From Pseudomonas brassicacearum (GTDB lineage Bacteria; Pseudomonadota; Gammaproteobacteria; Pseudomonadales; Pseudomonadaceae): a stretch of DNA of 64,000 bases. This document shows positions 55,344 through 62,048 of this stretch, in pieces. The first letter of the stretch is position 1, and each line of letters begins with the position of its first letter. The position numbers and the translations under genes were made by a program. The notes under the pieces are model-generated. The model saw only the letters and a list, made by a program, of their open reading frames with translations. It had not been told where the DNA came from and did no database searches. The stretch is taken from assembly GCF_003732265.1 (NCBI RefSeq), contig NZ_MOBK01000010.1, positions 124,001-188,000 on the forward strand. Reading direction: 5' to 3'.

Positions 55344-55374
55344 GTTTGCGAGATGCCGAACTGTGCTCGGTCAA

Positions 55375-55463
55375 TGTGGGAGCGGGCTTGCTCGCGAAAG
55401 CGGAGTGTCAGTCAGCATTGATGTGCCTGACACACCGCTTTCGCGAGCAAGCCTGCTCCCACA
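55375..55463. repeat. REP pair between hemE and the MFS gene
   Basis: GGGAGCGGGCTTGCTCGCGA at 55378 and TTCGCGAGCAAGCCTGCTCC at 55440 form an inverted doublet. The linker (AAAGCGGAGTGTCAG...CTGACACACCGCTTT) is also nearly complementary. Confidence 0.92.
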
Positions 55464-55474
55464 GGGGAATTGCG

Positions 55475-56749
55475 TCAGGCGTTGATATTTTCCAGCGGCG
55501 GCAACTTCGCCAGCTTCAACGCCACCAGCAACGCAATCACCAGCAGCGCGCCAATAAACACCCCAATCCCGTTCCACCCGCCCAAGTGCCAGAACACCCC
55601 GCCCGCCGTCCCGGCAATGCTCGATCCCGCGTAATAGCTGAACAGATAAAGTGATGACGCCTGCCCCTTGGCCTTGATCGCCCGGCGGCCGATCCAGCTG
55701 CTCGCCACGGAGTGCGCGGCAAAGAAGCCAAAGGTAAAGATCAGCATGCCAATGATCACCACCGGCAGCGGTGTGAACAGGGTCAGGGCCAGGCCGGCGA
55801 GCATCAACACAATCGTCGCCCAGAGCACTTTGCGCCGACCCAGCTTGTCAGCCAGCGAACCGATCTTCGCCGAGCTGTAGATTCCCGACAGGTACACCAC
55901 CGAGAGCAGTCCGACGAAGGCTTGCTCCATGTGATACGGCTCGGCCAACAAGCGGTAGCCGATGTAGTTGAACAGCGTGACGAACGCGCCCATCAACACA
56001 AAGGCTTCCAAGAACAACAGCGGCAAACCGGCATCGCGAAAGTGCATGGTGAAGCCGTCCAGCAAGCTGCGCGGGTGCAGCGAGCGGGCGCGGAAGTTGC
56101 GCGACTCGGGAAGGATTTTCCAGAACACCCCCGCCGCGATCAGGGCCAGGCCACCGATCACCAGCATCGCCGTGTGCCAGCTGACGAAGTCGATCAGCAC
56201 GCCGGTGATCAAACGTCCGCTCATCCCGCCAATCGCGTTGCCGCCGATATACAACCCCATCGCCAGACCAATGTGCTGTGGGTGGATCTCTTCGCTCAGG
56301 TACGTCATGGCGACCGCTGCCAGGCCGCTCAACGACAATCCGATCAGTGCGCGCATGATCAATACGCCTTCCCAACTTGGCATCATCGCGCTGGCCATGG
56401 TGCACAGCGCGGCAGCGAACAACGCGGAGACCATCACCGGTTTGCGGCCGACACGGTCGGAGATCGGACCGGTAATCAGCAGGCCAATGGCGAGCATGCC
56501 CGTCGCCACCGACAGGATCAGGCTGCTTTGCGCCGCGTTGATCGAGTACTCGTGGGACAGCAGCGGCATCATCGGTTGCACGCAGTAGAGCAGCGCGAAG
56601 GTCGCGAAGCCGCCGGAGAACAGCGCCAGCACCGTGCGCATGAACATCGGCGTGCCTTTTTCGATGTAAATCTCCTTCAGCTCGGCGACGACATCGTCCG
56701 CTGCGGAGGGCGGAACTTCATGGGCGAGTGGAGCGACAGCAGTTTTCAC
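55475..56749 (-). CDS. Major facilitator superfamily transporter, drug/arabinose efflux type (YnfM-like)
   Basis: The 424-residue protein (GTG start 56749, with CGAGGTCC upstream) has 12 predicted membrane helices. It has a GPISDRVGRKPVM motif A loop between helices 2 and 3, which marks MFS antiporters. The second half repeats a KLGRRK loop. The substrate is unknown. It is divergently transcribed from a LysR gene (118 bases between starts), the usual arrangement of an exporter and its regulator. Confidence 0.88.
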   Translation of the reverse strand: MKTAVAPLAHEVPPSAADDVVAELKEIYIEKGTPMFMRTVLALFSGGFATFALLYCVQPMMPLLSHEYSINAAQSSLILSVATGMLAIGLLITGPISDRVGRKPVMVSALFAAALCTMASAMMPSWEGVLIMRALIGLSLSGLAAVAMTYLSEEIHPQHIGLAMGLYIGGNAIGGMSGRLITGVLIDFVSWHTAMLVIGGLALIAAGVFWKILPESRNFRARSLHPRSLLDGFTMHFRDAGLPLLFLEAFVLMGAFVTLFNYIGYRLLAEPYHMEQAFVGLLSVVYLSGIYSSAKIGSLADKLGRRKVLWATIVLMLAGLALTLFTPLPVVIIGMLIFTFGFFAAHSVASSWIGRRAIKAKGQASSLYLFSYYAGSSIAGTAGGVFWHLGGWNGIGVFIGALLVIALLVALKLAKLPPLENINA

Positions 56750-56867
56750 ATTGGACCTCGGAGGGCGCAGCCGGGCAGGCAATGAAAAAATCATATAGCT
56801 GCCTAATGATTCAATCCAATATATTGTTCGACCTGTTTGAGAGCTTTTACGACCTAATGGGGTTTTC

Positions 56868-57767
56868 ATGGAACTGCGTCACCTGCGCTACTTCATCGCC
56901 GTCGCCGAAGAACTGCACTTCGGCCGCGCCGCTCAGGTGCTGGGCATCTCTCAGCCGCCGCTGAGCCAACAGATTCAGGCACTGGAGGCCGAGGTTGGCG
57001 CGCGTTTGTTCGAGCGAACCAATCGTCGGGTCGAGCTCAGCGAAGCCGGTCGGTTGTTTTTGCAAGAGGCGCGATTGGCGCTGGCGCAAGTCGACAAAGC
57101 TGCCGACGTGGCGCGGCGTGCGCAACTGGGGGAACTCGGTGAACTGAAGATCGGCTTCACCTCCTCGGCACCGTTCAACTCGACCATTCCCCAGGCCATT
57201 TTTTCCTTCCGCCAGCGCTTCCCGGCGGTGCACCTGAATTTGCGGGAGATGAGCAGCACCCAGGTCGCCGATGCGTTGGTCGACGAGTCAATCGAGGTCG
57301 GCATCATGCGGCCGCTGGGGTTGCCGGACTCGCTCAGCGTCGTGGAGCTGATGCGCGAGCCACTGGTGGCGGTGCTCAGCTCCAAGCATCCCTTGGTCAA
57401 TGGCAGCGAAGACGGCTTGTTCCTGTCGGCACTGGCCCTCGAGCCTTTCGTGTTTTTTCCACGCAGCTACGGCAGCGGTCTCTACGCACAATTGCTCAGC
57501 CTGGCCCGCGATGCCGGCTTCAGCCCGCACTTTGCGCAAGAGGCGGGCGAGGCGATGACGATTATCGGCCTGGTCGCGGCGGGGTTGGGTGTGTCGGTAC
57601 TGCCGGCGTCGTATCAGCGGATGCGCATCGATGGTGTGGTGTATCGGCCGTTACTGGATCCGGCGGCGGTGTCGGCGGTGTGGCTGGTGCAGCGCAAGGA
57701 TCAGAAGTCGCCGATGGCCAAGGCGTTTGTTGAGTTGTTGACCAGAAAGGTTGAGTTCATAACATAA
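56868..57767 (+). CDS. LysR-family transcriptional regulator
   Basis: The 299-residue protein has the N-terminal winged HTH (MELRHLRYFIAVAEELHFGR, then LGISQPPLSQQIQALE) and a substrate-binding effector domain. It probably controls the divergent MFS gene. The effector is unknown. A piece of its coding sequence (SKHPLVNGSEDGLFLSALAL, near residues 172-191) recurs as a decayed copy at 59401-59460. Confidence 0.93.
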   Translation: MELRHLRYFIAVAEELHFGRAAQVLGISQPPLSQQIQALEAEVGARLFERTNRRVELSEAGRLFLQEARLALAQVDKAADVARRAQLGELGELKIGFTSSAPFNSTIPQAIFSFRQRFPAVHLNLREMSSTQVADALVDESIEVGIMRPLGLPDSLSVVELMREPLVAVLSSKHPLVNGSEDGLFLSALALEPFVFFPRSYGSGLYAQLLSLARDAGFSPHFAQEAGEAMTIIGLVAAGLGVSVLPASYQRMRIDGVVYRPLLDPAAVSAVWLVQRKDQKSPMAKAFVELLTRKVEFIT

Positions 57768-57816
57768 GAAAACTTTGGTGACGCTCCATCAAATCAAAGA
57801 ACCCTTGGGCTGCTGG

Positions 57817-58233
57817 TTACTTTGTTCGTGAGATGAAGTTTTTGTAAAACTTGATTTGGTGGCTTAGATAGACCAAAAGTGTGATGAGATAGAGAATGGA
57901 GATGGTTAAATGATTTGGAGTAAGCCAGTAATAAGTGCATTCAAAAAGCAATGCAAATGAAAGTGCCGACGCAAGCACTGCTGGTGTGGTAGAAATAATA
58001 CTCGTTTTTTTAAAATACTTTAGTCGTTTAAAGAGCGGTAGCTGGAACAGAGAAAATATAAAGAGTGTCACCAATGCCAAGGTTATAGCGATAATGGGGA
58101 TCGCTATTGAATCCTGAGTAGCGGTGTAGATTCCGTTTTCAAAATTTGAAATTACAATGCAGTAACTCCAAATTGAAGTGGTGATGAGCATCATAAAATA
58201 CAGTACTAGGGGTGAAATTTTGATCTTGGTCAT
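57817..58233 (-). CDS. Small four-helix membrane protein, probable bacteriocin immunity protein
   Basis: The start is ATG 58233 (MTKIKISPLVLYFMMLITTS), with GGGAA upstream, giving 138 residues. Four hydrophobic segments are visible: PLVLYFMMLITTSIWSYCIV, IAIPIIAITLALVTLFIFSL, TTPAVLASALSFALLFECTY and LTISILYLITLLVYL, joined by short charged loops (KRLKYFKKTS). It begins 49 bases after the bacteriocin gene on the same strand. No family was recognised from sequence. The position, size and membrane topology suggest immunity against the colicin M-type toxin. This is inference; colicin M's own immunity protein (Cmi) has only one membrane anchor. Confidence 0.6.
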   Translation of the reverse strand: MTKIKISPLVLYFMMLITTSIWSYCIVISNFENGIYTATQDSIAIPIIAITLALVTLFIFSLFQLPLFKRLKYFKKTSIISTTPAVLASALSFALLFECTYYWLTPNHLTISILYLITLLVYLSHQIKFYKNFISRTK

Positions 58234-58282
58234 GGTTTCCCGGATAAAGGCAGTCAGATTAATCTGGCTGCCTGGGTAGTAG

Positions 58283-59224
58283 TTAGAGTGGCAGGAATTG
58301 ATATCCATTCCCGACTAAATGTACTTTGTGCTCGCCTGAAATATCGATGTCGTAGCTTGTTCCCGGGAGTGCCCGACCAGCAGTAGTTAACTCTTCTAGT
58401 GCGCGTGGCCTATTGCTTGCGTTGAAATCGTATCTGTCATGATAAGCCTTTATCACTCCAACGAACCGCCAGGACCCATCATCGCTCCTGGTGAAGTCAC
58501 CGGACATGTTTAAAGTAATCCGTCCAAGGTAGGCTCCCGTTGCGATACTGTCGTCAAATGTATTGTATGCAACCCGTGGATCAATCAAATGATATACACC
58601 AGGCGACTTCGTATTTTCTATGGCTTGTCTTAATAGTGGTAGCTTATGCTCCAGGACGTTAAGGCCAATGGTGTTTATATCGACTTCGAGCTTTTCACCT
58701 TTTCCCCATAGATAATGCCCCAAGGCCTTGACTGGGCTGAATGTACCTCCGGAAAGCTTCGGCGTTTCCAGTGCATAAGACGTGCTGTCTACGTGTCTGG
58801 AATTCGCAACGGCGATAATGGCTTCCCTTGCACTGAAGCCACTTTTTTGAAGGGCGTCGGCCAAACTAAAACTTACGATTTTATTTTTGAATAAATCGTC
58901 GTTGATTCGCCAGTGAGGATCTACCCAGCCACGGTCGCTTTCTACGATTCGCCAAATATCTTTTATTGCGCCGTAGGCGTCATTTTTATTTAAAGCTTTG
59001 TCAAGCAGTCGCAAATTGAAGGTGAAATCGTCAAGCCCGGTCTGGCGCTTTATCATTTCAATGTTGTAGGCTTTGTTTCCTTCAGTAACTACCTCAGGTT
59101 CAGGAGGAGGAAGAACGTATGTGCCATCAATGATGATGCCGTCAGTAGACCAGTATCCTCCATTAGAACCTCTCCAAGTCCCAATGATATGCGTGGTTGG
59201 TAGATCATTTTCAGTTCGTGTCAT
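58283..59224 (-). CDS. Colicin M-family bacteriocin (lipid II-degrading)
   Basis: The 313-residue product (ATG 59224, with AAGGA 8 bases upstream; ATG 59233 also possible) matches colicin M in its C-terminal half. Matching segments are ALGHYLWGKGE, then SIATGAYLGRITLNMSG, DDGSWRFVGVIKAYHDRYDF and LPGTSYDI. From memory, colicin M has VALAHYLWGNG, ITGAYLGNITL and YDDKYDFNASTHRG. Colicin M cleaves lipid II in the periplasm. The essential Asp-x-Tyr-Asp motif is present (DRYD), but the catalytic His of the following motif is Asn here (NASN-R). The N-terminal ~160 residues are unlike colicin M and may hold receptor/translocation functions; no clear TonB box was seen. No lysis gene or SOS box was seen. 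Confidence 0.88.
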   Translation of the reverse strand: MTRTENDLPTTHIIGTWRGSNGGYWSTDGIIIDGTYVLPPPEPEVVTEGNKAYNIEMIKRQTGLDDFTFNLRLLDKALNKNDAYGAIKDIWRIVESDRGWVDPHWRINDDLFKNKIVSFSLADALQKSGFSAREAIIAVANSRHVDSTSYALETPKLSGGTFSPVKALGHYLWGKGEKLEVDINTIGLNVLEHKLPLLRQAIENTKSPGVYHLIDPRVAYNTFDDSIATGAYLGRITLNMSGDFTRSDDGSWRFVGVIKAYHDRYDFNASNRPRALEELTTAGRALPGTSYDIDISGEHKVHLVGNGYQFLPL

Positions 59225-59387
59225 TACCTTCATCCTTGGCGGTATTGATAAATTAAAGTCTATAAAAACTGATTTGTGAGTTTTTATTTACGAGCATCAA
59301 CAATTAATCATGAGTTGGAAAGAAGCTCAATGGGCTAAATACACACTCGGAAATGTATTACACAGATTACGGAATAGTCCGGCGGAT

Positions 59388-59460
59388 AGCATATTCAGTG
59401 TCCAACTGGCTAATGATCAATGGCAGCGAAAACGGGTTGTTTCTGTAGGCACTGGCAGTT
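59388..59460 (+). pseudogene. Remnant of a LysR-type regulator gene
   Basis: Bases 59401-59460 align without gaps to bases 57381-57440 of the LysR gene, 45 of 60 identical; the core of 43 bases has 38 matches. Translated, the remnant gives SNWLMINGSENGLFL then a TAG stop then ALAV, against SKHPLVNGSEDGLFLSALAL in the gene. It carries an in-frame stop and no recognisable flanking gene. It is diverged rather than a recent copy. Confidence 0.75.
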
Positions 59461-59477
59461 AGGCGAATGGCCAGTCG

Positions 59478-59506
59478 TTGCCCTGAGTTCTGTTTCGCGC
59501 AATACT
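59478..59506 (+). promoter_or_regulatory. Candidate promoter of the sRNA at 59513
   Basis: TTGCCC at 59478 and AATACT at 59501 are spaced by 17 bases. A C just before the -10 hexamer (GCAATACT) is compatible with sigma-S preference. The predicted start is near 59513. Confidence 0.4.
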
Positions 59507-59512
59507 CCCCCC

Positions 59513-59632
59513 GTTCCCGAAAGGGGCTTGAGAGACTCTGAGGATCCTGGGCAACCAGCCATCGCAGAGCCAGACAGGTACAGGGCGATGACAAGCCGAC
59601 CTGTTTGTGAAGGGGCGCCGAAAGGCGCCCTT
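59513..59632 (+). ncRNA. Candidate small RNA (about 120 nt) with three hairpins and a terminator
   Basis: Downstream of the promoter-like element the sequence folds in series. CTCTG...CTGG-GCAA-CCAG...CAGAG lies at 59536-59569, and CAGACAGGT...ACCTGTTTG at 59571-59607 (nine pairs, one wobble). The terminator GGGCGCC-GAAA-GGCGCCC-TTT is at 59612-59632. No reading frame of any size occupies it and no neighbouring gene on the plus strand needs the terminator. I cannot name a known sRNA family from memory. Its function is unknown. Confidence 0.5.
59612..59632 (+). terminator. Intrinsic terminator of the candidate sRNA
   Basis: GGGCGCC-GAAA-GGCGCCC followed by TTT is a perfect 7-bp GC stem with a GNRA-like loop. 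No coding sequence precedes it on this strand. Confidence 0.85.
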
Positions 59633-59834
59633 TGTCGTTCTAGCATGTCCTGCCTCAGCCGATCTGTACCCGATCCCCACGCAACACCCCTGCGGACCCT
59701 ATCGCCCTCAGCACTTCTGGCGGCGCGCGAACTCGCGCCTTGGGGCTTGCCATGTTTTTTTGATACATCCCTTCGCCTTTTTTCTGATCAGCCGATAACG
59801 GTTTCGAACTCATCACAAACAATGGAGATACAGG

Positions 59835-60278
59835 ATGTTCAAGCAGCTAACCCTCACCGCTTTGCTGGCCGTGGCCGCGCTCACCGGTGGTTGTGCTTCG
59901 GTAAAAATGGCGGATGACACGCAGGACGCTCAAGCGAAGACCTTCCAGGTCGCCCCGGACAAAGCCAATATCTACGTTTATCGCAACGAGAGCATGGGCG
60001 CCGGCGTGAAAATGCCGGTGACGCTCAACGGTAAACCGGTCGGCCAGACCGTCGCCAAGTCGTACCTGATGTTGGCCGTCCCGGCCGGTCAGCAGACCCT
60101 GGTGTCCTCGGCGGAAAACGATTCCGAATTGAAACTCACCGCAGAAGCCGGCAAGAACTACTTTATCTGGCAGGAAGTGAAAGTGGGCTTCATCAAGGCA
60201 CGCAACAGCCTGCAAGTGGTTGATGACCAGACCGGTCGTGCTGGCGTTGCTGAAAGCAAGTTGATCCAGGCTCAGTAA
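59835..60278 (+). CDS. DUF2846-type outer-membrane or periplasmic lipoprotein
   Basis: The 147-residue protein has a lipoprotein signal (MFKQLTLTALLAVAALTGGC), with the lipobox LTGGC and Cys20. After it comes a small beta-rich domain (ANIYVYRNESMGAGVKMPVT, then YLMLAVPAGQQTLVSSAEN). This pattern is that of DUF2846/PEGA-like lipoproteins. Its role is not known. It has its own terminator. Confidence 0.8.
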   Translation: MFKQLTLTALLAVAALTGGCASVKMADDTQDAQAKTFQVAPDKANIYVYRNESMGAGVKMPVTLNGKPVGQTVAKSYLMLAVPAGQQTLVSSAENDSELKLTAEAGKNYFIWQEVKVGFIKARNSLQVVDDQTGRAGVAESKLIQAQ

Positions 60279-60285
60279 GCGTTTG

Positions 60286-60317
60286 AACGGCCTCTGCGCC
60301 AAGCGCGGGGGCCGTTT
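60286..60317 (+). terminator. Terminator after the DUF2846 gene
   Basis: AACGGCC...GGCCGTT flanks a GC-rich loop that can also pair (CTGCGCC...GCGCGGG). It is followed by TTTT. Confidence 0.75.
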
Positions 60318-60362
60318 TCACATGTGTTGGAAACGCGGCTGTCCACACCGCTGACGCCGTTA

Positions 60363-60650
60363 CTACTCGGCAGGCGCGGGTCTTGATTTGCTTTGCTGCG
60401 CCGAAACTTGCTCTTGCAATCGTCGCCCGACGACATCCAGCAAATCACAACCATCACGCAATGACGTCACCAACACCCGCGCCAGCTCACTGTAAACGCC
60501 CTCATCAAACGCAAAACTCTCAAGCAGCTGGGTCGCAGTGCGGATGCGGTAAGCCGCTGTTTCGTGCAACACGTCCAGCGGTGCTTCGGTGTCGATCACC
60601 AGCGAAGCGATGGTGCAATCGATACCTGTGATAGGCATGTATCTATCCAT
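60363..60650 (-). CDS. Small Pseudomonas-type protein of unknown function
   Basis: The 95-residue protein (MDRYMPITGIDCTIASLVID) is preceded by a perfect GGAGG eight bases before ATG 60650, which decides the start. It is predicted mostly helical (TAAYRIRTATQLLESFAFDE, then LARVLVTSLRDGCDLLDVVG), with no signal peptide or membrane segment. I do not recognise a family with confidence. It follows the next gene by 37 bases on the same strand, probably in one transcript. Confidence 0.7.
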   Translation of the reverse strand: MDRYMPITGIDCTIASLVIDTEAPLDVLHETAAYRIRTATQLLESFAFDEGVYSELARVLVTSLRDGCDLLDVVGRRLQEQVSAQQSKSRPAPAE

Positions 60651-60687
60651 GACAAAAAACCTCCATTGCGTAAGAGCGCGTGATTAC

Positions 60688-61071
60688 TTATTGCTGACTG
60701 CTGGATGGCGCCATAGACAACCCACAGGGAGGGTCAAGAATGTCCAGGGCCCGGTTGACCATCAGCTCGGCCAGCACGACCAGTTGCTGAATGGCCAATG
60801 CCTCGTTGCGGCGAGAGCCTTCGAGCTCGCAGGCGAGGTCGGTGGTCATCACATTCAGCGAGGCGAGGGTTTCAGTGGCGTGACAGAGCAAGGACTCCGT
60901 ATCGATGTTCGGGTTGATGCTGAACACATGGCTGACAGGGTCGGGGCGGTTTGGATTGCGCAAGCGGGCGCTGACGGTGCGCTCGGTGGTTTCGGAGAGT
61001 TTGGATAGGTCGGCGGTGTCAGCGTCTTTCTGATCTGGCAACTGCGGAGGATCGGGATTGATTTTTTTCAT
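60688..61071 (-). CDS. DUF6124-like small protein
   Basis: The start is ATG 61071 (MKKINPDPPQLPDQKDADTA), with GGGAG upstream, giving 127 residues. The core (FSINPNIDTESLLCHATETL, then ACELEGSRRNEALAIQQLVV) fits a family of small soluble proteins common in fluorescent pseudomonads, which I believe is DUF6124. The helical ALAIQQLVVLAELMVNRALD end is characteristic. Its function is unknown. It is the first gene of a two-gene minus-strand unit. Confidence 0.7.
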   Translation of the reverse strand: MKKINPDPPQLPDQKDADTADLSKLSETTERTVSARLRNPNRPDPVSHVFSINPNIDTESLLCHATETLASLNVMTTDLACELEGSRRNEALAIQQLVVLAELMVNRALDILDPPCGLSMAPSSSQQ

Positions 61072-61451
61072 TGTGGAACTCCCTTGTTTTTTAAAGAAAA
61101 GCGGCATCCTTTCCGGCTATTCATGATTGATCGTCAGCGATATATGGGTTGACGATACCGATAGATTTATAACTAAAAACGTCATACTTATTGTTCAAAT
61201 AAGTGAACATTTGTGTAATTAAATGATTCTTTAGAATCTTCTGTAAGTAAGTTCATATTGTTTTGTGGGAATCTTCTACCGAATGGTGTGCTGAAGTAAA
61301 CATCGAATTAAACGGTGTTTTATGAATGTATAATCTGGCTGAGTGTGTCTATTCGCACGTCAGGTAGGCGAGCCGAGCGACAAACACAAAAGCAAATCGC
61401 AATACTCGGTTTGAGTGATCACATTAATTACAGGCGATTGGCAGATATTTG
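61072..61451. other. AT-rich intergenic region with palindromes upstream of the HTH gene (380 bases)
   Basis: The region separates the divergent DUF6124 and HTH genes. It holds TGTTCA-N6-TGAACA at 61192-61209, GATTC-TTTA-GAATC at 61225-61238 and a TATAAT at 61329 without a good -35. GTAAGTTCAT and GTGAACAT half-sites recur. No reading frame with a ribosome site was seen. Confidence 0.7.
61192..61209. promoter_or_regulatory. Candidate operator palindrome TGTTCA-N6-TGAACA
   Basis: A perfect 6-6-6 inverted repeat (TGTTCAAATAAGTGAACA) lies in the divergent promoter region upstream of the HTH-regulator gene. Such spacing fits HTH_3 (XRE) dimers. A link to this regulator is inferred from proximity only. 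Confidence 0.4.
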
Positions 61452-62048
61452 ATGCATAGAAAAGAAAAAACTGAACATCTAAAGAGAAATATTAAATACC
61501 TTATAAAAAGCCGAGGTGAAACGCAGATATCGTTATGTAATTCAGTCGGGTTGACCAGGACTACTATCTACAACATTTTGGAAGGAAGGGTTGTCAATGT
61601 TCAGCAGTCTACCATTCGTAAAATTTCTGATTTTTTTGGTGTGTCCTATAAAGAAATAGAAACTGTAGATTTTGAAGAGAGGGAGGTTATAGAAGGTAGC
61701 GTTTCTTTGCTGGGCAATATGAATCCTGCAGCGGTTCCTGTAATTAAAGAAAGTTTGCTTGTGCAAAGCCTCGATAAGAGAATCGGTGAGTTGGTTGTAA
61801 CCCATCCTTTGACCTATTATTTCGGTACGGCCTGCAATTTAATCGCTGTGCTTCTGGAAAGCGAAATCAGCGGCGTGAATGAGTCAGGGGACTTGTTGAT
61901 AGTGAAGAAAGGTTTGTCGAATAGTGATAAAGAAAAGCTTGCATACGACAAAGTAACAAAGAACCTATTTATAACCAGGGGATCTGCCTGTTGTTCTGGT
62001 GATGTTCTTGTAATAGGAGAGATAGTGAAGGAAAGGTTCAATGGATAG
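61452..62048 (+). CDS. XRE-type (HTH_3) transcriptional regulator, AT-rich
   Basis: The 198-residue protein (ATG 61452) has an N-terminal HTH (LKRNIKYLIKSRGETQISLC, then NSVGLTRTTIYNILEGRVVN). A C-terminal part (NESGDLLIVKKGLSNSDKEK, then GDVLVIGEIVKERF) resembles a LexA/CI C-terminal fold in its GDLLIVxK and terminal beta pattern, but no Ser-Lys dyad is evident. AT content and codon use differ from the core genes. The stop overlaps the transporter start by 8 bases, so both are one operon. It may sense a queuosine precursor; that is inference. Confidence 0.75.
   Translation: MHRKEKTEHLKRNIKYLIKSRGETQISLCNSVGLTRTTIYNILEGRVVNVQQSTIRKISDFFGVSYKEIETVDFEEREVIEGSVSLLGNMNPAAVPVIKESLLVQSLDKRIGELVVTHPLTYYFGTACNLIAVLLESEISGVNESGDLLIVKKGLSNSDKEKLAYDKVTKNLFITRGSACCSGDVLVIGEIVKERFNG

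Larger units (their letters stand above)
59225..59834. other. Long gene-free stretch (610 bases) with a gene remnant and a candidate sRNA
   Basis: The first 170 bases are AT-rich and contain the bacteriocin's upstream region. A decayed LysR segment follows at 59388-59460, then a promoter-hairpins-terminator unit at 59478-59632. The rest (59633-59834) contains GC-rich sequence and the upstream region of the lipoprotein gene. No intact reading frame with a good ribosome site was found. Confidence 0.8.

Noticed and set aside
8631..55463. Regularly recurring palindromes as a possible CRISPR array
   Set aside because: They are dispersed singly or in inverted pairs in many gaps, not in tandem with unique spacers, and no cas genes are present.
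57817..59233. Prophage or tailocin fragment as source of the bacteriocin
   Set aside because: No phage structural, integrase or lysis genes flank the pair. The homology is to colicin M-like toxins, not to phage proteins.
59225..59340. SOS (LexA) box before the bacteriocin gene
   Set aside because: No CTGT-N8-ACAG-like sequence was found upstream of the colicin M-type gene. Only AT-rich sequence without a convincing promoter is visible.
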